A stretch of 64,000 bases of DNA from IMG/VR virus record IMGVR_UViG_3300020171_000003, positions 1 to 64,000 of that record; one strand, written 5' to 3'. Under the pieces are notes generated by a model that was not told where the DNA came from, made no database searches, and saw nothing but the letters and a program-made list of their open reading frames with translations. Origin of the DNA: a virus. A program made the position numbers and the translations under genes. Positions 58,559 through 64,000 of the stretch are shown piece by piece (the stretch's first letter is position 1; each line of letters opens with the position of its first letter).

Positions 58559-59088
58559 TGAGAAAATTACAAATAGGTCCAGGAAAAGCTTATTTCCCCG
58601 GATGGGACAATGTGGATATATTTTCAAATGTTCGGGCAGATCTTTATGCCTCTGCTCTTGCTTTACCTTACGAACCTGAAACTTTTGATTTGTTATATAG
58701 TTCACATGTCCTTGAGCATATAAATAGAAACATGACAGTAGCAGCATTGAGTCATTGGCATTCGTTGTTACGCAAAGGAGGGGTGCTTCGTTTAGCGGTT
58801 CCCAGTTTCTCTGCTGTTGTTGAGTACTATAATAAAGAAAAAGATTTGGTTCCTTTACTTGGTCTTCTATTTGGAGGACAAAGGTTTATTTTAGATTCTC
58901 ATTGTTGTGTCTTTGATGAAATGTTTTTAACCAAGTTATTAAAACAAGTAGGATTTACTGAAATAAGAAAATGGGATTGGAGAAAGACGGAACATGCTCA
59001 ATTTGATGATTATTCCCAAGCGTATCTTCCCCATATGGATAAAGAAGAAGGTCTTCTAATGTCTTTGAATATGGAGGCCGTAAAATGA
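58558..59088 (+). CDS. SAM-dependent methyltransferase
   Basis: 176 residues. LQIGPGKAYFPGWDNVD is the degenerate motif I, and FDLLYSSHVLEHI with LLRKGGVLRLAVP marks a class I enzyme, as in small methyltransferases of surface-glycan clusters. Overlaps the radical SAM gene by 1 bp and the next gene by 4 bp. Confidence 0.75.
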   Translation: MRKLQIGPGKAYFPGWDNVDIFSNVRADLYASALALPYEPETFDLLYSSHVLEHINRNMTVAALSHWHSLLRKGGVLRLAVPSFSAVVEYYNKEKDLVPLLGLLFGGQRFILDSHCCVFDEMFLTKLLKQVGFTEIRKWDWRKTEHAQFDDYSQAYLPHMDKEEGLLMSLNMEAVK

Positions 59089-60362
59089 AAAATATTTATA
59101 TTTATGATCCAGAACCTTTTCTTCATGATTATGTTTCTCATAAATTTTTAACTCCTTTATTGAAGTATGGTACTACTAAAGGAATGACTATTAAAAAGAT
59201 AAACTCTTTTGATGAAGCGAAAAACGGAATAGTTTTATCTTTCAGTGGACATTTAAAATCAGATGTTATTAAGAAATTAAAAGAGGATAATAACTTTATT
59301 GGTTCTTTTGATATTACAGATAGCACATGGTTAAGTGAAGCTTATAGATGGGATCATGAAGCTTGTTCTTCTTTAGATGCTATTTTTAAATTTAGCGGAA
59401 TTCCAAAGTATCAATATTCACAAGAACTCCAGATAGGTGAAGATTTAACTTATTATAAACATGATTATCCTTACATGGAAGATAAAGAATGGCAGTATTT
59501 TTGTAACTTGAAAGAAAACAATAAAATTATACCTATGCCTCATATTCCGTGGCAGCAATATAATATTGTTCCTATTCACTATTTAAAGAAAAGAGACGTT
59601 CTTGTAAGGGGAGGAAATCATTATTTACGTTTTCATTTGTTTCTTAATTTTTTAAAATTTGGATTAACAAGTAAATGGTCCGGTTTCTTTATGGCTGATT
59701 ATCATAAATCTAAAATGGATGCAGATCATAGATTTTGTGATAATTGTTGTGAAATATGGAACAGAAATAATAATAGATTTCCTTATGAAGAATACTTAAA
59801 TATTCCTATTTATGAGAAATGTAATAATGGTCATATTCCTTGGCCTATTACGGATGAAACCACTTTTCAGAATAAGAACAATCATAGATGGAATAATAAA
59901 TGTATTCCTATTTATTATTGGTTAACAGAAACTTTTGTTAATAAACACGGATATGTGGACATGAAGAAAGTAGAGGATTGTTTCTCTATTTTTTATCTTC
60001 ATCCGGATGATTTAGGGAATGTTTTAGCTCACCATTTATTTACAGCAGATTATAAATGGATTTATAGCATTGATATTCCTCCAAGATTTTGGGAATGTAG
60101 TGCGGCGAAAACAGTAAGCTTAATGCCAAGATGGACAAGAAATCAAACTCATTTTCCAAATTTGATTGAGAATGAGCATTATATTACTTTTGATGAGGCT
60201 TTTGAAGACCTTGAATTAGTAATGGACACAAAACAAGAACAATATGACCATATAACAAATAATTGTTATAATTTATATCAAAAATGGATTAAAGGTGAAG
60301 AATACGGAATATCAATTAATTTGATGAATCATATATTTAATCAGATTGAAGAAAGGATATAA
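59085..60362 (+). CDS. Putative GT-B glycosyltransferase, CgeB-like
   Basis: 425 residues. Cysteine/tryptophan-rich middle (RFCDNCCEIW), and near the end FWECSAAKTVSLMP then FPNLIENEHYITFDEAFEDLE, which resembles the donor end of CgeB-type glycosyltransferases (ECxAA/G...L..). The rest is divergent, so the substrate cannot be guessed. Confidence 0.5.
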   Translation: MKNIYIYDPEPFLHDYVSHKFLTPLLKYGTTKGMTIKKINSFDEAKNGIVLSFSGHLKSDVIKKLKEDNNFIGSFDITDSTWLSEAYRWDHEACSSLDAIFKFSGIPKYQYSQELQIGEDLTYYKHDYPYMEDKEWQYFCNLKENNKIIPMPHIPWQQYNIVPIHYLKKRDVLVRGGNHYLRFHLFLNFLKFGLTSKWSGFFMADYHKSKMDADHRFCDNCCEIWNRNNNRFPYEEYLNIPIYEKCNNGHIPWPITDETTFQNKNNHRWNNKCIPIYYWLTETFVNKHGYVDMKKVEDCFSIFYLHPDDLGNVLAHHLFTADYKWIYSIDIPPRFWECSAAKTVSLMPRWTRNQTHFPNLIENEHYITFDEAFEDLELVMDTKQEQYDHITNNCYNLYQKWIKGEEYGISINLMNHIFNQIEERI

Positions 60363-60962
60363 ATGCATTACGATATTGATTACTTTGAAAACGGATTAGA
60401 AACAGGTAAAAGTTGCTATCAGAATTACCGTTGGTTACCTGAAGAAACTCTTTCCTTAGCTATGCGTTTCATTGATCATTTTAATTTAACTCCTGAGGAT
60501 ACTATCTTGGATTACGGATGTTCCAAAGGATATTTAGTGAAAGCTTTTCGTTTACTTCATAGAAAAGCTTTTGGTTATGATATAAGTCCTTATGCTTTAT
60601 CTTGTGCTCCTCCGGAAGTAAAAGATTTTTGTTTTGATTATCTACCAAGAAGACCTTTTAATTTTTGCATTGCTAAAGATGTTTTTGAACATATTTCTTT
60701 ACCAGATTTGCAAAGACTTTTAACAGGAAATTTAAATACAAATACTCTCTTTGCAATTATTCCTCTTGGTGATAATAAAATTTATAGATCTTCAATAAAT
60801 AATCTTGATCCCTCTCACATTGTCTGTTATAGTGAGGTAGAATGGATGAAATTTTTCGGAAAATGTGGTTGGATTGTGAAAGATTTTACTTTTAGTTTTC
60901 CAGGATTAAAAGAACATCATCCTGAAAGATCACACGGTTTTTTTACTTTGGTGGAAGTATGA
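60363..60962 (+). CDS. SAM-dependent methyltransferase
   Basis: 199 residues. TILDYGCSKGYLVKAF is motif I, AFGYDISPYAL motif II, FCIAKDVFEHI motif IV. Class I, similar to small-molecule or sugar methyltransferases. Abuts the GT gene without spacing. Confidence 0.8.
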   Translation: MHYDIDYFENGLETGKSCYQNYRWLPEETLSLAMRFIDHFNLTPEDTILDYGCSKGYLVKAFRLLHRKAFGYDISPYALSCAPPEVKDFCFDYLPRRPFNFCIAKDVFEHISLPDLQRLLTGNLNTNTLFAIIPLGDNKIYRSSINNLDPSHIVCYSEVEWMKFFGKCGWIVKDFTFSFPGLKEHHPERSHGFFTLVEV

Positions 60963-61357
60963 ATGAATTTAAATTAGATTTATTTGTTCTTAATTCGGAA
61001 AGAAATCTTAACCAACCTTTTATTTGGGAAGATTTTTCAAAACACCATATATTAGGTGATGTATATTTAGTCAATAATAATTTACAGATAAATAGTACCA
61101 AGAAGTATAGTCCTTACTTCTTTTTGATTTATGATGATGAGATGATAGAAGAACAAGCGACCGTAGCTCTCCGTTCATTTGCTGATGCGGAGTATGATGT
61201 TGTAAAGCTATATAAGAAAGAGAAAGATGATAAAATAAGTATACAACCGAGATTTTTTAAATCAAGTATAGTTTTACCTGAATTTGGGTTATTACCAAAT
61301 AATTGGAAAGAATTAAATATGGAGACTTGTTTAAATGGCTTTCTCTTTACAGTTTGA
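60959..61357 (+). CDS. Unknown, possibly GT-A-like fragment
   Basis: 132 residues. FFLIYDDEMIEE could be a DxD-type site, and PRFFKSSIVLPEF with a late METCLNG recalls the second half of GT-A enzymes. Shorter than a full enzyme. ATGA-coupled to 60363 and overlapping the tail gene start by 23 bp. Confidence 0.45.
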   Translation: MNEFKLDLFVLNSERNLNQPFIWEDFSKHHILGDVYLVNNNLQINSTKKYSPYFFLIYDDEMIEEQATVALRSFADAEYDVVKLYKKEKDDKISIQPRFFKSSIVLPEFGLLPNNWKELNMETCLNGFLFTV

Positions 61358-61889
61358 GTTAAATCCGAATGATAAAAGGAAGTTTCTTACCGCTTGTGAT
61401 AGATTGATGGCTAATATACCACACGCAAGCAGAAAGATTAATCAGGATTCAGCTTATGCTTTGCAACAAAATTTGATTTCCAATATTTCAAGTCAAAAGT
61501 TTTCTTATCCGGCTCATAATGAGCGTTACTCAGAATGGAAACAACAATACGGTAAAGGTAAAGGTAAATCAGATTTCTGGAATTTATATGGTGATTTATT
61601 AAAAGCTATTCAAGTGAAAATAGTACAATGGAAAGATCAGTCTGAATTTTTTGTAGGGATTCCTCCTAAGATTCAAGATTCTGGAGGGAAATCTTGGTTT
61701 GGTGTAGGGGAAAAAGGAGCAACAAAAGAAATTTTAAGTTATGCACTTATTATGGAAAAAGGCGGTCAGAATGGGAAACAACCGCCCAGACCTTTATTCG
61801 AACCTACAGAAGGAGAATTTGGAGCTTCTGATAGAAGATCAAGAATTGCTAACCAAGGACTAATAAGGATTTTACAATCATGGAGATAA
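61335..61889 (+). CDS. Tail/neck component, HK97-gp10-like
   Basis: 184 residues, basic. N-terminal helix with NPNDKRKFLTACDRL, middle ending in YALIMEKGGQ, and PPRPLFEPTEGEF near the end, the usual ending of gp10-type tail-completion proteins. Its position just after the modification island resumes the structural order. Confidence 0.6.
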   Translation: MAFSLQFELNPNDKRKFLTACDRLMANIPHASRKINQDSAYALQQNLISNISSQKFSYPAHNERYSEWKQQYGKGKGKSDFWNLYGDLLKAIQVKIVQWKDQSEFFVGIPPKIQDSGGKSWFGVGEKGATKEILSYALIMEKGGQNGKQPPRPLFEPTEGEFGASDRRSRIANQGLIRILQSWR

Positions 61890-62233
61890 ATATTGAAGAA
61901 GCTGAAAAGTATTTAGATTTTATTGATGTAAAGTATTTTGAAGCAAAGAAGAATGGTATGTCCAGATTTGATGTAAAATGGGGTGTTTGGTCTGTTGTCA
62001 TGAATAGAGAACTCCGAAATAAAGAGAAAGAAAATCCTTTATTAGTTTCTGTTTTTATGTATTGGGTAGCAGCCTCTCAATTATTGCAGTTATGTTTTAA
62101 ACATAAGGTTTTAAAGAATTTAGCAAAAAAGAAATTGAGACAAGAGATGGAGAGTCTTAAAAATAGGATAAAAGAAGGTATTGCACCTGAGGAATCTATT
62201 CAAGAATTTGTTATTAAAGGAATTAAGAAATAA
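61880..62233 (+). CDS. Unknown tail-region protein
   Basis: 117 residues, helical, basic C-terminal half (KNLAKKKLRQEMESLKNRI). Overlaps both neighbours. Function unknown. Confidence 0.5.
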   Translation: MEINIEEAEKYLDFIDVKYFEAKKNGMSRFDVKWGVWSVVMNRELRNKEKENPLLVSVFMYWVAASQLLQLCFKHKVLKNLAKKKLRQEMESLKNRIKEGIAPEESIQEFVIKGIKK

Positions 62234-62460
62234 TGGAACTTATTGATAAGAAAATAATAAAGATGGATTTTCTTATTGGATTATCTTCTGATGATATAGA
62301 AAATCTTTTCTATATTTTACAGAGGACAGAAGTACTTTTGGACGAAAAAGATCCTTTAAGTGTAAAAGCTCATCACTTTTTTGTCCATACATTTTTTAAA
62401 TTTATTTTAGATTTGAAAGAGGAGATTGATTCTAATGGCATTGGATCCGACCGCTCGTAA
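62233..62460 (+). CDS. Small helical unknown protein
   Basis: 75 residues; the TAATG coupling with the previous gene supports the start. SSDDIENLFYILQRTEVLL and a histidine pair follow. Function unknown. Confidence 0.5.
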   Translation: MELIDKKIIKMDFLIGLSSDDIENLFYILQRTEVLLDEKDPLSVKAHHFFVHTFFKFILDLKEEIDSNGIGSDRS

Positions 62461-62896
62461 AGCAAATGTGAAGGATTCTATAAAGAAGTATTTTATAGAT
62501 ACAGTTCAAACCATAGAAGGTGTACCTGTTTCTTTTGATACTTCGGCAAGAACGCCTAAATTGACAGGGCAACCTAAAGAAGTCTTACAATGGGTCGGGA
62601 TTGATCTTGGTTCTTTTTCAATATCAGATTGGACAGAATTTTATATTATGATCTTTTGTTGTACGAGAAAAGATTATGAAGGTTTTAAATTAGCACAATT
62701 AAGAGATAAGGTGGTTGGATATTTAACAGCGAATAGTGGAAGTATTCCTTTTTATAGAAGCTATTCAGATCAAGCTTGGACATTACTTGGCGGTATGACA
62801 GTTTTAAATGTATTAGAATCAGAAGAAATGCAAGCTCCGGACGAAACCAAGTATGTAATGCTAACCTGTAGAATAGGATTTGTGAGCAAATTATGA
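62435..62896 (+). CDS. Tail terminator-like protein
   Basis: 153 residues from MALDPTARKANVKDSI; GAGGAGATTGATTCTA decides this start. VPVSFDTSARTPKL, then DWTEFYIMIFCCTRKDYEG, and a late VMLTCRIGF strand. The length and alpha/beta layout match lambda gpU-type tail terminators, two genes before the tail tube. Confidence 0.6.
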   Translation: MALDPTARKANVKDSIKKYFIDTVQTIEGVPVSFDTSARTPKLTGQPKEVLQWVGIDLGSFSISDWTEFYIMIFCCTRKDYEGFKLAQLRDKVVGYLTANSGSIPFYRSYSDQAWTLLGGMTVLNVLESEEMQAPDETKYVMLTCRIGFVSKL

Positions 62897-63162
62897 GCAA
62901 TCAAAAAGTTTTTTTACAATGTGATGTGTGTGGTAAAAATATTATTGAAAGATTGCCAAACGGTCTTTTTAGATTTATGTTTGGAAAAAAAGGAGAGGAA
63001 GATTTTCCTCCTGTAGAAATTTTGATTCATGGAAATATTAAAATGAGATGTTTAAGGAGAAGTTGCAAAGAATGGAATGTTTTCAACTTTTTACCTTTTG
63101 CCGAAATCCAATCGGAAACGAAGTTCTCCGTAGATAATTCAAAAAGAAGGGAGGTGAAATAA
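62893..63162 (+). CDS. Zinc-ribbon protein (Com-like)
   Basis: 89 residues: CDVC near residue 10 and CLRRSC near 54, with an IHGNIKMRC strand, resembling small Com/zinc-ribbon proteins. ATGA-coupled to the tail terminator-like gene. Its 3' end carries the strong ribosome site of the tail tube gene. Function unknown. Confidence 0.5.
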   Translation: MSNQKVFLQCDVCGKNIIERLPNGLFRFMFGKKGEEDFPPVEILIHGNIKMRCLRRSCKEWNVFNFLPFAEIQSETKFSVDNSKRREVK

Positions 63163-63163
63163 T

Positions 63164-63757
63164 ATGGCTATTACTGGACCTGTTACAAAAAATACAACCA
63201 CTCCTGTTATAGGATTGGCGCAAATTCGTTTAGGATCGTCTGGAACCAATATTGCAAGTGTTGCTCCTGTTTTGACTGCTAGCAATTCAATTGGTTCTGT
63301 GGCAAGTACTAAATTTGTATCTGCTATTGACTTTTTCAGATTGGAGTCTGGTTATCCTTTAATGGAGGATGCTGCTTATCCGATTCGTGAGAAAGCTTCA
63401 ATGGAAGTTGCTTTTAAAGAAATTACCCCGGCTAACATTGCTTATGCTCTTGGTTTAGATGGTGCTTCTGGAGAATATTCTGCGGCTCATTCTGGTGAAA
63501 TTTCTTTAGGAACTGTCAAAACTCCAGCTTTTATTCGTTTGGAGTCTGTTTATACTTATCCTGATGGAAGTAATAAAATGCAGATCATTTTCCCCAGGGC
63601 TCAGATTTTGTCTAATGTTGAGTTAGATCATAATGCAGAGGAGCCTTTGGCTACTCCTATGATGATTGAAGCAAAACGGGCAGATTCTAATGTTGATGGT
63701 GGGAATGCTGTTTGGGATAATAAACCTTATGGACGAATTTTTTGGTCCGTTTCATAA
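63164..63757 (+). CDS. Major tail tube protein
   Basis: 197 residues. AIDFFRLESGYPLMEDAAYP and VAFKEITPANIAYALGLD match tail-tube proteins of phages with this head type, and PRAQILSNVELDH is a typical late strand. GAAGGGAGGTGAAATAAT before the ATG predicts high output. One ring-forming subunit of the tail tube. Confidence 0.75.
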   Translation: MAITGPVTKNTTTPVIGLAQIRLGSSGTNIASVAPVLTASNSIGSVASTKFVSAIDFFRLESGYPLMEDAAYPIREKASMEVAFKEITPANIAYALGLDGASGEYSAAHSGEISLGTVKTPAFIRLESVYTYPDGSNKMQIIFPRAQILSNVELDHNAEEPLATPMMIEAKRADSNVDGGNAVWDNKPYGRIFWSVS

Positions 63758-63777
63758 GTAAGTAGAAGGAGTTTAAA

Positions 63778-64000
63778 ATGAAAACCGTGGAGAACGAGTT
63801 AAATCAACTTAATCCGAGGATTTTGAATGTCACAGTAGGCATAAGAAATCCTCGGAAAATTAAAATGTATCCTTTATCATTGAAGGATGAAACAGACTTA
63901 TTAGATTTGATTAAAGAAGGGATGGAAGGTTTAGCAAAGTTAGGTGAAGCAGAAACCGATACCCTTGAAGTAGTAGATTTTGTTTCATTTCTTATTCAGT
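63778..64000 (+). CDS. Tail assembly chaperone-like protein (5' part only)
   Basis: 74 residues before the window ends. MKTVENELNQLNPRILNVTVG then IKMYPLSLKDETDLLDL. Position right after the tail tube and the alpha/beta start suggest the tail assembly chaperone, which often uses a programmed frameshift; that site would lie beyond the window. AGAAGGAGTTTAAA precedes the ATG. Confidence 0.55.
   Translation, partial: MKTVENELNQLNPRILNVTVGIRNPRKIKMYPLSLKDETDLLDLIKEGMEGLAKLGEAETDTLEVVDFVSFLIQ

Overview
The window is a contiguous piece of a virulent tailed-phage genome, AT-rich and almost wall-to-wall coding, with genes joined by ATGA/TAATG overlaps and good Shine-Dalgarno sites. The head genes are lambda-like in order and type: terminase, portal, S49 protease with a nested scaffold, decoration protein, major capsid protein, connectors, tail terminator and tail tube. 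The left edge carries the end of the late operon (M15-type endolysin, holin-like protein, lipoprotein), so the window appears to run across a circularly permuted or arbitrarily opened map. I see no integrase, no obvious lysogeny repressor and no tRNA gene. The host cannot be named from the sequence. Lipoprotein and Sec-type signal peptides, and an L-Ala-D-Glu-type peptidase, fit a Gram-negative host.

Layout. 1-2407 (+): lysis genes, two signal-peptide proteins of higher GC, two tail/fibre-adaptor-like proteins. 2404-30571 (-): recombination and replication genes. These are a Rad50/SbcC-like ATPase split over separate genes, SbcD-like nuclease, PD-(D/E)XK-like nuclease, FEN exonuclease, RecA/UvsX, gp32-like SSB, clamp loader, MazG-like protein, UDG-PolA fusion polymerase, sliding clamp, DnaB-like helicase, two winged-helix proteins, primase and UvsW-like helicase. 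Embedded at 17554-23204 is a 7-deazaguanine DNA-modification cassette (FolE, QueD, QueE, DpdA) that also contains a GT-B glycosyltransferase. 30782-37079 (-): a belt of small, mostly unknown early genes plus DUF932-like, 3D-domain and DUF2786-like proteins. 37317-43100: a regulatory zone with divergent promoters, several dispersed repeats, a protein made of cysteine tripeptide repeats, 18-bp iteron-like repeats, and an HTH gene framed by perfect 27-bp inverted repeats. It ends in about 1.2 kb of non-coding DNA that could hold an origin and/or the packaging site. 43153-64000 (+): the late operon for packaging, head and tail, interrupted at 54234-61357 by a seven-to-eight gene glycosyltransferase/radical-SAM/methyltransferase island.

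How it works together. The early minus-strand operons replicate and recombine the DNA. The modification cassette probably replaces guanines in it with a 7-deazaguanine derivative (FolE to QueD to QueE supply CDG; QueC would have to come from the host or not be used; DpdA inserts the base), and the neighbouring glycosyltransferase may decorate it further. The second sugar-modification island sits inside the virion operon and more likely modifies virion proteins or the host surface. The best candidates for something undescribed are the DpdA-linked glycosyltransferase, the virion modification island, the IR-framed HTH element, two candidate structured RNAs (27326-27402 and 44545-44625) and the dispersed 37-bp and 85-bp repeats. 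All functions are inferred from reading the sequence; no database search was run.
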